A stretch of 35,216 nt of DNA, taken from assembly GCA_003457135.1 (NCBI GenBank), contig DMSQ01000023.1:1-35216 (forward strand), in the 5' to 3' direction. The position numbers were made by a program, and so were the translations under genes. Numbering within the stretch: the first letter of the stretch is position 1; every line of letters begins with the position of its first letter. Positions 15,568-24,441 of the stretch are shown here, one piece after another. The notes beneath the pieces are model-generated. The model was not told the origin of the DNA and ran no database searches. It saw only the letters and a list, made by a program, of their open reading frames with translations. The stretch comes from Prolixibacteraceae bacterium. GTDB taxonomy: Bacteria; Bacteroidota; Bacteroidia; Bacteroidales; Prolixibacteraceae.

Positions 15568-16644
15568 TTAACTTCTGTCTATATTATTCAAATCGCTGAA
15601 TGCAATTTTTAATCGCTCAATCATTGCCTCCTGGGCTTTCCGTAGCCAAACACGGGGATCGTAGTACTTCTTGTTGGGCTTGTCTGCCCCATCCGGATTA
15701 CCGATCTGGCCTTGCAGATAAGCTCTGTTTTGAGCTTCATATTTACGAACACCATCCCAGGTTGCCCATTGGGTATCTGTATCAATATTCATTTTGATAA
15801 CCCCATAAGAAATTGCTTCGCGTATTTCTTCCAAAGTAGAACCTGATCCTCCGTGGAAAACAAAGTCAATTGGCTTCTCACCCAATCCATGCCTGGCTGA
15901 GATAAATTTCTGTGAATTATCCAGAATTTTTGGGGTAAGCTTAACATTTCCAGGTTTGTAAACACCGTGAACATTGCCGAAAGAAGCTGCAATGGTAAAA
16001 TTAGGGCTGATTTGGCTCAATTCTTCGTAGGCATAGTTCACATCGGCAGGCTGAGTATAAAGTAAGGAGTTATCCATTCCTGAATTATCAACCCCATCTT
16101 CTTCCCCTCCTGTGCATCCCAACTCAATTTCCAGGGTCATTCCTATTTTACTCATCCGGGTCAGATATTTTTTGCATATCTCAATATTCTCCAGAAGTGG
16201 CTCCTCCGATAAATCGAGCATATGAGAGCTGAAAAGCGGTTTTCCGGTTTCAGCAAAATGTTTCTCACCGGCATCCAACAGTCCGTCAATCCATGGCAAA
16301 AGCTTTTTGGCAGCATGATCGGTATGCAAAACCACATGAACACCATACAATTCAGCAAGCAGGTGCACCGCTTGTGCGCCAACAATTGCGCCGGCAACCG
16401 GAGCTAATTGGCCATCAAGTTTAAGTCCTTTTCCGGCATAAAACTGCGCCCCGCCATTCGAAAATTGAATAATAACCGGTGAATTTACCAGTTTGGCAGC
16501 TTCCATCACAGCATTTACAGAATCAGATCCAACCACATTGACCGCAGGCAATGCATAATGATTTTCTTTCGCAATTTTAAATACTTTTTGTAAATCGTCG
16601 CCAGTGACTACACCGCGTTTGACTACCTCTGAAATCTTTGTCAT
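15568..16644 (-). CDS. fbaA: Fructose-bisphosphate aldolase, class II
   Basis: This is a zinc-dependent glycolytic and gluconeogenic enzyme that splits fructose 1,6-bisphosphate into DHAP and glyceraldehyde 3-phosphate. The 358-residue length and sequence match the class IIA (E. coli FbaA) type. HTDHA places catalytic Asp109 and zinc ligand His110. Further zinc ligands are in LEIELGCTGGEEDGVDNSG (Glu region) and in FGNVHGVY and FHGGSGS (His). The phosphate-binding KMNIDTDTQWA is near residue 285. It stands alone between TamL and the helix-hairpin-helix gene, with a terminator 25 bp downstream and a TAnnTTTG box upstream (16710-16717). Confidence 0.97.
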   Translation of the reverse strand: MTKISEVVKRGVVTGDDLQKVFKIAKENHYALPAVNVVGSDSVNAVMEAAKLVNSPVIIQFSNGGAQFYAGKGLKLDGQLAPVAGAIVGAQAVHLLAELYGVHVVLHTDHAAKKLLPWIDGLLDAGEKHFAETGKPLFSSHMLDLSEEPLLENIEICKKYLTRMSKIGMTLEIELGCTGGEEDGVDNSGMDNSLLYTQPADVNYAYEELSQISPNFTIAASFGNVHGVYKPGNVKLTPKILDNSQKFISARHGLGEKPIDFVFHGGSGSTLEEIREAISYGVIKMNIDTDTQWATWDGVRKYEAQNRAYLQGQIGNPDGADKPNKKYYDPRVWLRKAQEAMIERLKIAFSDLNNIDRS

Positions 16645-16709
16645 TGTATTAAAATTTAAAATGTATTATTTAGTTCAATTTGAAAATATTTGGTTAAAAA
16701 ATAATTATT

Positions 16710-16717
16710 CAAAGATA
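16710..16717 (-). promoter_or_regulatory. Candidate -7 element for the aldolase gene (TATCTTTG)
   Basis: The minus strand reads TATCTTTG, an exact TAnnTTTG match, 66 bp upstream of the aldolase start in the 163-bp gap after tamL. No TTTG lies at the standard distance upstream (nearest at 13 and 25 bp), so support is partial. Nothing else recognisable is in this gap. Confidence 0.35.
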
Positions 16718-16807
16718 GTATTGTTCAAACCAAAAATAAAAACAACAAACTGCTTTACTGAATTTCTGTGCTTAAAATTTAATATTGAGCTGCTTTTCAT
16801 CCTCTTT

Positions 16808-19141
16808 CTAGAACGGATATCCGATAGCGAAAGAAAGGTTAAAATGATCGCCGGTAATCGGATAGTTACCAGGAATAAACCGTTTACCTGAAGGCAAAGA
16901 CGGATCGCGCATTTTCATTCCCAGATCGAGCCGAAACAGAAAATAGGTAAAGTCGAAACGAATGCCAAAGCCTGAACCAACGGCTATCTGCCTGTAAAAT
17001 CCATCAATATTAAAGACTGAACCTTCACGATTGTCTTTGTAGTTTATGGCCCAGATATTTCCGGCATCCAGAAACAATGCGCCTTCCATAATCCAGAATA
17101 ATTTAAACCGGTATTCGAGATTTGATTCCAGTTTAATGTCGGAAGACTGATTGGGATAAATATCGGATGGCGCTTTATAAGAACCCGGACCAAGAGACCG
17201 AACCTGCCAGGCACGAATACCATTTGCACCACCAGTAAAATATTTCTTTTCGAATGGTAGCACATTAAAATTACCAAAAGGAACACCAATTCCGATAAAA
17301 GCACGGCCAACAATAGAACTAAGTTTGTCTATGACATGCCCATACCGGTATTCGAAATCACCTTTTACATACTGGGCAAAGCGGGTATTCAGAATCTCGT
17401 AATGCGAACTTGTCAGGTTAGTTACCGAATCTAGTACGCTTGTTTTGTCTTTATTTATCAACCTGGAATAAAGGCCGAGTAGATTTCCGGCCGATTCGAT
17501 GTTAAATTTGTAATACTTGTAATCTTCCCGTTTAAGGACATTCTGGGTATTGTACATCCAACTGTAGTTGGAGGCAGCGATCAGGTGGTCGGTAAAACTG
17601 CTTTTAATGTAAAGATCTTTAATTGAATTGATGAAGGCCGGATTTTGATTGTAAAGGTGTACATAATTCAAATCAACCAGATTTAATGTATGGAAATGAT
17701 AATTCGTTGTTTTCCAGTTATAGCCAAACTTCAGATTGCTGATGGTACGGGTATAGTCCGGCCGATTTTGATAATTATAACCAATAGTAAATTTTGTTTC
17801 AGGAATCTGAAAAGTGAATAGTTGTTTGGCCTTTATAAAGCTTAAAAACTTTGGAATTGTCAAACTGGACTCAAAACCATATTCCTGCGTATTAAAAACA
17901 CTGTCGTTAATTTGTTGCCTCTCACGGGCTACTCTCAATTGTAAATCAAAGACTTCGGCCCCGGAAAAAACATTTCGGTGTTGAAAATTGAAATTTCCTG
18001 CAACACCAAGGTTACCTGACGAGTTGGTTCCTTCAACATCAACCGAAATATTCTGACGTGGTAACGGCGATAACTGCATCCGGCAATCCAACAAAGGAAT
18101 TGAATCCTGATCAAACAAATAGGTTTCATTAAACCCAATATTAATCAGGCTGAATTGCTTCAGCCGGTTGAGCGCCCGATAGGTTTTTTCGGCATTCTGC
18201 AAACTGTAATAGGCGCTGTCTTTAAGCCTGTTTAAATTATAAAACAATTCCGGTTTGTACTTCAGTTTCCCATGATAGGTGAAAATGTAATCTTTACTGA
18301 TAAGGGTATCCAAACTTTGGCCGGGCTGATTAGCAGACAGATCGGCTGCTTTGTAGCTTGGATTGATCAGGTAATTTCTGATTTTATATTTTTGATGTTC
18401 CACAACTTCCTTTTCATCATTCTTTAAAAGCGCATCATCAACACTTACAGTCAGGTCAACCCTGAAATTAAAAAAGCTGGTATCCGCCTGAAACCTTATA
18501 AACTCTTCGGAAAAGTTAAAATAGCCTCTGTTATTCAGGAATTGAGACATTCGTTTTCTTTCAGCATTTAATATATCCAAATCAAAAACGTCGTTCGTTC
18601 TTATCAACCTGTTGGTTGAATCGCCCAGCAAAACAATGCGCAGGTTTGGATCTTTAATGGAATAGATGATTTTGCGAATCTGGTAAGGTTGCCTGGCCTT
18701 AATATCAAAAATCAGGTTCAGTTTCTTTTTTCCTTTGCCTATTATCACAGAGTCGTTTACTTCGGCTTTGTAGTAGCCTTTATTCTTCAGGTAAATTAAT
18801 AACTGAGACTGGCTTCGCCTGGTCTGAAATTCGTCGTATAAAACCGGGGCTTCCCCAATTCGTTTCAACCAGTCATTTTCCTTTTTAGCCGATGACAGAT
18901 TATATACCCACAAATGAAATTTCATGAAACCTAAAATCCGAAGGTTTTCCTTCTGTTTGACATGAGTTTTTAATTCATCCCGCTTTAGTTTTTTGTCATC
19001 AACTTTTACACTGATTTTATTAAGCAAATATTTACCTTCGGGCACAAATCTGGTTGAACTGCAGGATGCCATCAACAAAACACCGATCAAAAAAACGATC
19101 GGTTTGATTAGCAAATATTTGTTCCGGAGGAATAAGTGCAT
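16808..19141 (-). CDS. tamL: TamL: lipoprotein TamA/BamA-family outer-membrane beta-barrel protein
   Basis: The 777-residue Omp85-superfamily protein is presumably in the outer membrane, where TamA/TamL proteins act with TamB in envelope assembly. The N-terminus has a lipoprotein signal, with a hydrophobic core at residues 10-24 and lipobox MASC giving Cys27 as acylation site; this lipidated form is the TamL variant of Bacteroidota. POTRA-like repeats occupy about residues 30-330 (for example LLIYLKNKGYYKAEVNDSV). The C-terminal half is the barrel, with ITIPKFL-type strands, KKYFTGGANGIRAWQVRSLG (the conserved strand-insertion block) and a terminal Phe (AIGYPF). TamB is not in the window. The gene is divergent from the methyltransferase, with a promoter at 19157-19185. 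Confidence 0.9.
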   Translation of the reverse strand: MHLFLRNKYLLIKPIVFLIGVLLMASCSSTRFVPEGKYLLNKISVKVDDKKLKRDELKTHVKQKENLRILGFMKFHLWVYNLSSAKKENDWLKRIGEAPVLYDEFQTRRSQSQLLIYLKNKGYYKAEVNDSVIIGKGKKKLNLIFDIKARQPYQIRKIIYSIKDPNLRIVLLGDSTNRLIRTNDVFDLDILNAERKRMSQFLNNRGYFNFSEEFIRFQADTSFFNFRVDLTVSVDDALLKNDEKEVVEHQKYKIRNYLINPSYKAADLSANQPGQSLDTLISKDYIFTYHGKLKYKPELFYNLNRLKDSAYYSLQNAEKTYRALNRLKQFSLINIGFNETYLFDQDSIPLLDCRMQLSPLPRQNISVDVEGTNSSGNLGVAGNFNFQHRNVFSGAEVFDLQLRVARERQQINDSVFNTQEYGFESSLTIPKFLSFIKAKQLFTFQIPETKFTIGYNYQNRPDYTRTISNLKFGYNWKTTNYHFHTLNLVDLNYVHLYNQNPAFINSIKDLYIKSSFTDHLIAASNYSWMYNTQNVLKREDYKYYKFNIESAGNLLGLYSRLINKDKTSVLDSVTNLTSSHYEILNTRFAQYVKGDFEYRYGHVIDKLSSIVGRAFIGIGVPFGNFNVLPFEKKYFTGGANGIRAWQVRSLGPGSYKAPSDIYPNQSSDIKLESNLEYRFKLFWIMEGALFLDAGNIWAINYKDNREGSVFNIDGFYRQIAVGSGFGIRFDFTYFLFRLDLGMKMRDPSLPSGKRFIPGNYPITGDHFNLSFAIGYPF

Positions 19142-19156
19142 GATTTTATGTTTTTA

Positions 19157-19185
19157 CAAAAATAAACAGAGCAATGGGTTCGCAA
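19157..19185 (-). promoter_or_regulatory. Candidate promoter of tamL (TTG-N18-TATTTTTG)
   Basis: On the minus strand TTG (19185-19183) is followed after 18 bases by TATTTTTG (19164-19157), a good Bacteroidota -33/-7 pair. Transcription would start about 10 bases before the tamL ATG, giving a very short leader. The 95-bp divergent gap shows no equally good element for the plus-strand gene. Confidence 0.45.
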
Positions 19186-19236
19186 TTCTTTCAGACCTTT
19201 TTATTTTTACAATTTTAGAACGAAGAATGATAAAGT

Positions 19237-19998
19237 ATGTTGAGTAAGAACAAAATTAAACTTATCCAATCGCTAAACCGAAAAAAAAACAGGGATGAAA
19301 CCGGCTTTTTTTTGGTTGAAGGTGACAAAATGGTTGAAGAAGCCCTTCGTTCTGAATACCAGGTAGAGTTAGTGGTTTGTACCTCCGCATTTCTCGCTCA
19401 GCATCCTGACATCACAGGTTCGGTAAACGAACTTATCGAAACCGATAGCGAAACCTTGCAAAAAGCGAGTTTACTTCAAAATCCGCAAGATTCGCTTGCC
19501 ATAATCCGTCAACCCTTAAATTCCAGGCCGGAATTAAACCTAAATCACGACCTCATACTGGCGCTCGATTTTATTCAGGATCCCGGAAATCTTGGCACTA
19601 TTTTCCGCATAGCCGACTGGTTTGGCATTTCATCGGTTATTTGTTCCGGAAATACAGTTGACAATTTTAATCCAAAAGTGGTACAGGCAAGCATGGGGGC
19701 CATTTTCAGGGTAAAAACCTGGTACGCCAACCTGCCTGAATTTCTGAACGAAATCCGAGAATTTCAAATGCCAATTTACGGGACTTTTCTTGACGGAAAG
19801 AACATTTATAGTGAAACGCTGACCAGTAATGGCATCATCATTTTAGGAAACGAAGGAAATGGAATTTCTGATCTTACGGGCAAATTTGTAACCAACCGAT
19901 TACTTATACCTAGCTTTTCTTCGAATGAAAACAAAACCGAATCGTTAAATGTAGCTATTGCCGCGGCCATCTGTTGTTCTGAGTTCAGACGGAGATAG
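19237..19998 (+). CDS. SpoU/TrmH-family RNA 2'-O-methyltransferase
   Basis: The 253-residue protein is a trefoil-knot (SPOUT) methyltransferase that would use S-adenosylmethionine to methylate ribose in rRNA or tRNA. An N-terminal substrate-binding domain (about residues 1-85, with the typical FFLVEGDKMVEEAL) precedes the catalytic domain. Its three SpoU motifs are DFIQDPGNLGTIFRIADWFG (motif 1, near residue 115), ILGNEGNGIS (motif 2, near 206) and IPSFSSNENKTESLNVAIAA (motif 3, near 227). Usual members read IPM or IPI with ESLNVSVA; here the third motif carries a longer SSNENKTESLN loop, which is common in Bacteroidota. The target nucleotide cannot be told from sequence. Confidence 0.9.
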   Translation: MLSKNKIKLIQSLNRKKNRDETGFFLVEGDKMVEEALRSEYQVELVVCTSAFLAQHPDITGSVNELIETDSETLQKASLLQNPQDSLAIIRQPLNSRPELNLNHDLILALDFIQDPGNLGTIFRIADWFGISSVICSGNTVDNFNPKVVQASMGAIFRVKTWYANLPEFLNEIREFQMPIYGTFLDGKNIYSETLTSNGIIILGNEGNGISDLTGKFVTNRLLIPSFSSNENKTESLNVAIAAAICCSEFRRR

Positions 19999-20023
19999 AA
20001 AATGTTGTCCATAAACAAAATAT

Positions 20024-20127
20024 TGTCCGTAGAAGGACATCAACATTGTTCAAAAATGTATATCTCCTAACGGAGAATGAGTATTCAAGATGATTGCATT
20101 CTATTGACATTGAACTCCTAACGGAGT
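20024..20127. repeat. Three small REP-like hairpins in a convergent spacer
   Basis: The 171-bp gap between two convergent genes contains TGTCC-GTAGAA-GGACA (20024-20039), TCTCC-TAAC-GGAGA (20063-20076) and ACTCC-TAAC-GGAGT (20114-20127). The second and third share the core CTCCTAACGGAG while their outer pair changes in a compensatory way (T-A to A-T). CAACATTGTTC (20041-20051) and CAACATTCTTC (20136-20146) form a further near-identical pair. The pattern resembles REP palindromes placed between convergent genes. No U-tract follows, so they are not standard terminators. Confidence 0.5.
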
Positions 20128-20169
20128 AAAATGTACAACATTCTTCAACTTTTCTATTCCGAACTCAGG

Positions 20170-21735
20170 TTATCTGGAACGAAGCCTGAAATTTTCAGCA
20201 AAAGCTTCGGCACAGCGTTCGCCATCCATGGCCGACGAAACTATTCCCCCCGCATAACCAGCGCCCTCGCCACAGGGGTAAAGTCCTTTGATTTTCACAT
20301 GTTCAAAAGTATCATTATTTCGTGGAATTCGGATTGGCGATGAGGTGCGCGACTCAACACCAACAACCACCGCTTCGTTGGTGAGGTAACCATGTGCCTT
20401 TTTATCAATGAGTTTAAATGCTTCCTGCAGACGGGTCCTGATCCGTTTTGGAAGTTTATCGTGAAGAGGGACAGAAACCAAACCCGGGTGATAGGATGAT
20501 TCAGGCAAATCCTGAGAAAATTTTCCTGCAACAAAATCACCCAATCGCTGGGTAGGTGCAAACTGCGAGTGACCGTTCAGTGCAAAGCATAAACGCTCAA
20601 TATTCCTCTGGAACTCCAGTCCGGCAAAAACTCCCAAATGCCGGAATTCATTCAAATCTTCAGGCCTGATCTCCACAACCATTCCTGAATTGGCGAACGC
20701 CGTATTTCGTTTAGTCGGCGACATCCCATTGATTACCATTTCGCCAGGTGCAGTTGCTGCCGGAACCATCATTCCGCCCGGACACATGCAAAACGAATAA
20801 ACCCCGCGCTGTTCAACCTGCTCGGCAAACGAATAAGTTGCAGGGGGCAAATAAGGGCCTCGAAGCGGCTGATTATACTGAATGGAATCTATCAGAGTTT
20901 GGGGATGCTCAGCCCTGACCCCAACTGCAAATGTTTTAGCCTCGATGGATATACCTTTTTCATACAGCAGTTCGTAAATTTCGCGGGCCGAATGACCTGT
21001 CGCCAGAATCACAGCCTCTGCTTCAATAACAGTAGTATCCGAAAGCATGATTCCTGTGCAGCGGTCATTTTCGATAATCAGATCTGCAACCCGGCTGTTG
21101 AAATGAATTTCGCCGCCAGCTTCTGTAATTTTGTTTCGAATACTGGTAATAATTCCCGGAAGCATATTGGTTCCAATATGCGGATGCGCGTCAATCAGGA
21201 TTTCAGGTAGCGCTCCGTTTGAGTAAAATATTTCCAAAATTCTCCGGATGCTTCCCCGTTTCTTCGATCGGGTGTATAACTTCCCGTCAGAAAAAGTACC
21301 TGCCCCACCTTCTCCAAATCCGTAATTCGAATCCGGGTCAACAATATGCTCACGATGGATCCTGGCAATATCGCGTTTCCGGTCACTCACATTTTTACCA
21401 CGTTCAAAAATAATGGGTTTGAAGCCCAGTTCGATCAAACGTAATGAAGCAAAAAGTCCAGCCGGACCTGCTCCAACAATAATTACCGCATGTTTTTGAT
21501 CTACCGGACTGTAATGAAATTCAATTTTTTCTTCAACCGGAAGTTCATCAATATAGACTTCAACTCCCAAATTGATGCGAACCGCACGTTGGCGCGCATC
21601 AATCGATTTCCGCCTGACAATGATCAGTTTGATCCTGTCTTCATCAACATGAAGTTTATCTGCTAAAATGGGTTTGTAGAAGTGCTCGTCGGAGGCCTGC
21701 TTAGGCGAAAGTGACAAATTGATTTCCTGTTTCAA
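20170..21735 (-). CDS. FAD-dependent oxidoreductase, COG2509 type
   Basis: The 521-residue flavoprotein belongs to a family of unknown substrate often annotated as FAD-dependent dehydrogenase or NAD(P)/FAD-dependent oxidoreductase. An N-terminal region of about 80 residues precedes the Rossmann dinucleotide fold VIIVGAGPAGLFAS (GAGPAG at residues 88-93). A second FAD motif, EAVILATGHSAREIY, lies near residue 245. The C-terminus has YPCGEGAGYAGGIVSSAMDG, typical of the family. The start is TTG at 21735-21733, two bases after the porT stop; no in-frame ATG fits, and the conserved N-terminus supports this start. It ends the operon AIR synthase-like, menG, porT, FAD protein. Translational coupling to porT is likely. 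Confidence 0.88.
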   Translation of the reverse strand: MKQEINLSLSPKQASDEHFYKPILADKLHVDEDRIKLIIVRRKSIDARQRAVRINLGVEVYIDELPVEEKIEFHYSPVDQKHAVIIVGAGPAGLFASLRLIELGFKPIIFERGKNVSDRKRDIARIHREHIVDPDSNYGFGEGGAGTFSDGKLYTRSKKRGSIRRILEIFYSNGALPEILIDAHPHIGTNMLPGIITSIRNKITEAGGEIHFNSRVADLIIENDRCTGIMLSDTTVIEAEAVILATGHSAREIYELLYEKGISIEAKTFAVGVRAEHPQTLIDSIQYNQPLRGPYLPPATYSFAEQVEQRGVYSFCMCPGGMMVPAATAPGEMVINGMSPTKRNTAFANSGMVVEIRPEDLNEFRHLGVFAGLEFQRNIERLCFALNGHSQFAPTQRLGDFVAGKFSQDLPESSYHPGLVSVPLHDKLPKRIRTRLQEAFKLIDKKAHGYLTNEAVVVGVESRTSSPIRIPRNNDTFEHVKIKGLYPCGEGAGYAGGIVSSAMDGERCAEAFAENFRLRSR

Positions 21736-21737
21736 TG

Positions 21738-22502
21738 CTATTCGAAATGAAAACTGAGTACAAACATGTTGGATGATAACCTTGAGAAAGCATTGGTATA
21801 AACCTGCGGTTGAGTTGACTTTGGACCATTATCCAGAATATTATCCATTCCAAAACTAAATTTCAGTTCTGTTGAAAGCCTGAAAAACTGAAGGTAAGTA
21901 TCCCAGCCTACACCTACTTCAGCCGAAGCGCTGAAAGGCTTCAGGCGAACCAAATCTTCCTGACCTGTCTTTGAAATATCTATCCGGTATGCCACTCCTG
22001 AAATAATATAAGGTCGTTGGTTATTCATCTTTCTTGATTTGTATTTCACCAACAAAGGAAAATCAAGGAAAGTTGATTTGATGGAAAAGAACTTGTTCTC
22101 ACCGGTACTATTCACATCAACGATTGGAATGTTATAAACAATCCGTCGTTCGGCGAAAGACATTCCAGGAAGAAAACGAAGGTCAAAACTTTCAGAAAGT
22201 CTCAAATTAGTCACAATTCCGACCGTAAAACCAGGTACGAGTCTTGATATATCTGCTCTGATGACCCGTGAACTATCAATGATGTTTCCGCCAACATTCT
22301 CAAAATTAACAGGATCGAACTTAGGATTATTTCCGATAACTGAAAAATGATCGAAATTAAAATCAACCGTATTTATTCCCAGAGAAAATCCGAAATGAAC
22401 ACGTTTATCATCGAAAGTAGTCAGGTTCTTCAGCAACAGTCTTTGGGCAACTGATGAAAAACCGACCAACAGAAATATCAGGATATATAATAATCTCTTC
22501 AC
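21738..22502 (-). CDS. porT: PorT-family outer-membrane protein (type IX secretion/gliding component)
   Basis: The 254-residue protein has a signal peptide (MKRLLYILIFLLVGFSSVAQ) followed by alternating beta strands of a small barrel (FGFSLGINTVDFNF, DLRFLPGMSFAERRIVYNI, PLLVKYKSRK, SAEVGVGWDTYLQFFRLSTEL). It ends in a strand with Phe and Glu (FVLSFHFE). This matches PorT/SprT, which is needed for T9SS function in Porphyromonas and Flavobacterium. Location directly after the menaquinone methyltransferase gene supports a true PorT over a generic PorT-like barrel. The window also holds a T9SS-signal protein (27894-35216), consistent with a working system. Other core T9SS genes are not in view. 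Confidence 0.82.
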   Translation of the reverse strand: MKRLLYILIFLLVGFSSVAQRLLLKNLTTFDDKRVHFGFSLGINTVDFNFDHFSVIGNNPKFDPVNFENVGGNIIDSSRVIRADISRLVPGFTVGIVTNLRLSESFDLRFLPGMSFAERRIVYNIPIVDVNSTGENKFFSIKSTFLDFPLLVKYKSRKMNNQRPYIISGVAYRIDISKTGQEDLVRLKPFSASAEVGVGWDTYLQFFRLSTELKFSFGMDNILDNGPKSTQPQVYTNAFSRLSSNMFVLSFHFE

Positions 22503-22564
22503 AATTAAACAGGTATCAACTACTGAAAGAAACCATAAAAGTACAAAATTATTGTATGATGAAT

Positions 22565-23287
22565 CTATTTTTGAGCGATGTAGATAGTGGCAATGCCAAA
22601 AGTTAACCTTTTTTGCCTGGTTTGTGAAAATCCGGCATGCTGCAAGACTGATAAAAAATTCTGGTCGTCGGGGAAAGCCATAACTGAGGCGGGCAAATAG
22701 GAATATGCCGAACTATCCTTTGAAATGAGCCGGCCGATGAAAGGTAAAATTTTAAAAAAGTAGAATAGATAAAACTGTTTCATCGGAAAATGCCTGGGCT
22801 TCGAAAATTCAAGAATAATCGCAACTCCATCCTTTTTTAATACCCTGAAAAACTCTTTAAGGCCATTCTCCAGATTTTCAAAATTCCGAACTCCAAAAGC
22901 AACTGTTATGGCATTAAACTGTTCATCCGAAAAAGGCATTGCTTCTGAGTCGCCTTTACGGAATTCAATTACATCTTCCAATCCCAACCGTTTAACTTTA
23001 TTACGTCCAACATGGAGCATTTGCTCCGAAATATCGAATCCAATTATTTTTTGCGGTTTCAACTTCAAAGCTGCTACAGCAAAATCGCCCGTACCGGTTG
23101 CAACATCCAGAATGTAATCAGTTTTAAATCCGGAGAGTATTTGAATGGCTTTCTTTCTCCAGAGTTTGTCAATACCAAGCGAAAGAAAATGATTCAGGAA
23201 ATCGTATTTGGGAGCAATATGGTCGAACATTTGCTCCACCTGCTGTTTTTTTTGCTGTTCCGAACCTTTGTATGGCGTGACCTGCAT
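22565..23287 (-). CDS. menG: Demethylmenaquinone methyltransferase (MenG/UbiE family)
   Basis: This SAM-dependent C-methyltransferase makes menaquinone from demethylmenaquinone, the last step of the pathway in Bacteroidota, which use menaquinone only. The 240-residue protein has the family signature YDFLNHFLSLGIDKLWR (residues 28-44), the SAM-binding motif ILDVATGTGDFA (59-70) and the second family signature VAFGVRNFENLENGLKEFFR near residue 130. It lies 7 bp after the AIR synthase-like gene and 62 bp before porT, in one operon. A dual ubiquinone role as in E. coli UbiE is not expected. Confidence 0.95.
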   Translation of the reverse strand: MQVTPYKGSEQQKKQQVEQMFDHIAPKYDFLNHFLSLGIDKLWRKKAIQILSGFKTDYILDVATGTGDFAVAALKLKPQKIIGFDISEQMLHVGRNKVKRLGLEDVIEFRKGDSEAMPFSDEQFNAITVAFGVRNFENLENGLKEFFRVLKKDGVAIILEFSKPRHFPMKQFYLFYFFKILPFIGRLISKDSSAYSYLPASVMAFPDDQNFLSVLQHAGFSQTRQKRLTFGIATIYIAQK

Positions 23288-23294
23288 GTTCGGA

Positions 23295-24332
23295 TTAATT
23301 TGCAGGGATCATTTTATCCACATAACCAAAAGATTCGTCATCAATGCGAATCTCTCCTTTTGTAACATGCCCCAGAGCAAAGAACGGAACTTTTAAACTA
23401 CTCATTAAGTCAACATATTCATCAACCTTTTTGGGATCAACACCAACAACAATCCGGCCCATAGCCTCTCCAAACAAAAAAGCATCTTTACGGATTTCGG
23501 CATCAGAAGTAATATCAAATCCAAATCCTGAAGGCATTCCAGCGCGTAAAAGCGTAAAAAATAAACCTCCTTTACTTACAGGATTGGCTGAGCTCAATAA
23601 GCCAGACTGAATTAATTTTTTCATGACCGATTGCAATTTGACCTCCACATCAATATCAAAGACCGGAAAAGAAGATTCAGAAATTTCATGATAGAATTCA
23701 AGGTATTCAGAAGAGTTGATGTCATCGTATGATTTTCCGATCATAAAAATGTTATTACCCTTATCCTTGAAACTGTGTGTTACCATCTTATCTTTGTCAG
23801 GAACAGAGGCCATGATACTAATGATAATCGTGGGGTAAACTGGTCCATGTGCCGAAAAATAATCAAATCTGATTTTTCGGTCGGTGAGCTTAATATCAAA
23901 TTTCTTACAGGCATTTTCCAGTCCCTTTTTTGCGCCTGCCGCTATAAATTGGCCATTCGGATCAGCAATATTGATATGATATAAAAACGAACTGATTGCC
24001 TCGGGAACTGCACCAAAACACAACATCTTGCGCACTGCCCGCGAAACAAGTATCTCGGTAGCCTGTTGCGGATCAATTTCGAGGTGATGATGAAGGGCAT
24101 GTGTTGAAATAGCCATCATCTGGCCACTTTCCGAACAAAACATACCAGTTTCTTCATTTTCATCGTTTGATATGGCAGAAATATCTAATGATTTATCTGA
24201 AAAATCATTGAAATAATTAATTGCTGCCAGATTCGGGTCAGCCATCAGGTTATATACAATATCCTGAATATCCTGTTCCTCCGGTAATTGTTCTATCATA
24301 AATTCCTGAATTTCGTTCTTCTGTTCGATCAT
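23295..24332 (-). CDS. AIR synthase-related protein (PurL-like, non-canonical)
   Basis: The 345-residue protein resembles one PurM/PurL-type half. The C-terminal part aligns by eye with FGAM synthase: LIQSGLLSSANPVSKGGLFF corresponds to the segment with DVSDGGL, and LFGEAMGRIVVGV to LFSESQGR. In the N-terminal half, the place of the PurL motif ETHNHPSA is taken by STHALHHHLEIDPQQATEIL, so the ATP/Mg-binding signature is changed. The protein is far shorter than PurL and differs from PurM, so a standard purine step is doubtful. It is first in the operon with menG, porT and the FAD protein. I assign no reaction. Confidence 0.7.
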   Translation of the reverse strand: MIEQKNEIQEFMIEQLPEEQDIQDIVYNLMADPNLAAINYFNDFSDKSLDISAISNDENEETGMFCSESGQMMAISTHALHHHLEIDPQQATEILVSRAVRKMLCFGAVPEAISSFLYHINIADPNGQFIAAGAKKGLENACKKFDIKLTDRKIRFDYFSAHGPVYPTIIISIMASVPDKDKMVTHSFKDKGNNIFMIGKSYDDINSSEYLEFYHEISESSFPVFDIDVEVKLQSVMKKLIQSGLLSSANPVSKGGLFFTLLRAGMPSGFGFDITSDAEIRKDAFLFGEAMGRIVVGVDPKKVDEYVDLMSSLKVPFFALGHVTKGEIRIDDESFGYVDKMIPAN

Positions 24333-24441
24333 GATGTGTGTTTTAGCTTTAAATGCAGAAACAAAAATAATTAAGTAGTTTGTTATTCCATTAGTTTTGC
24401 GGAATTTTTAATTTTAAACCCTATTTATACCATCCATTCAA
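24333..24441. promoter_or_regulatory. Divergent promoter region
   Basis: The 109-bp gap separates two divergent operons. The minus strand has TATTTTTG (24369-24362) and the plus strand TAGTTTTG (24392-24399), both TAnnTTTG matches facing their own genes. Neither has a TTTG at the standard upstream distance. Position fits promoters for the AIR synthase-like operon and the YdfG-like operon. Confidence 0.35.
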
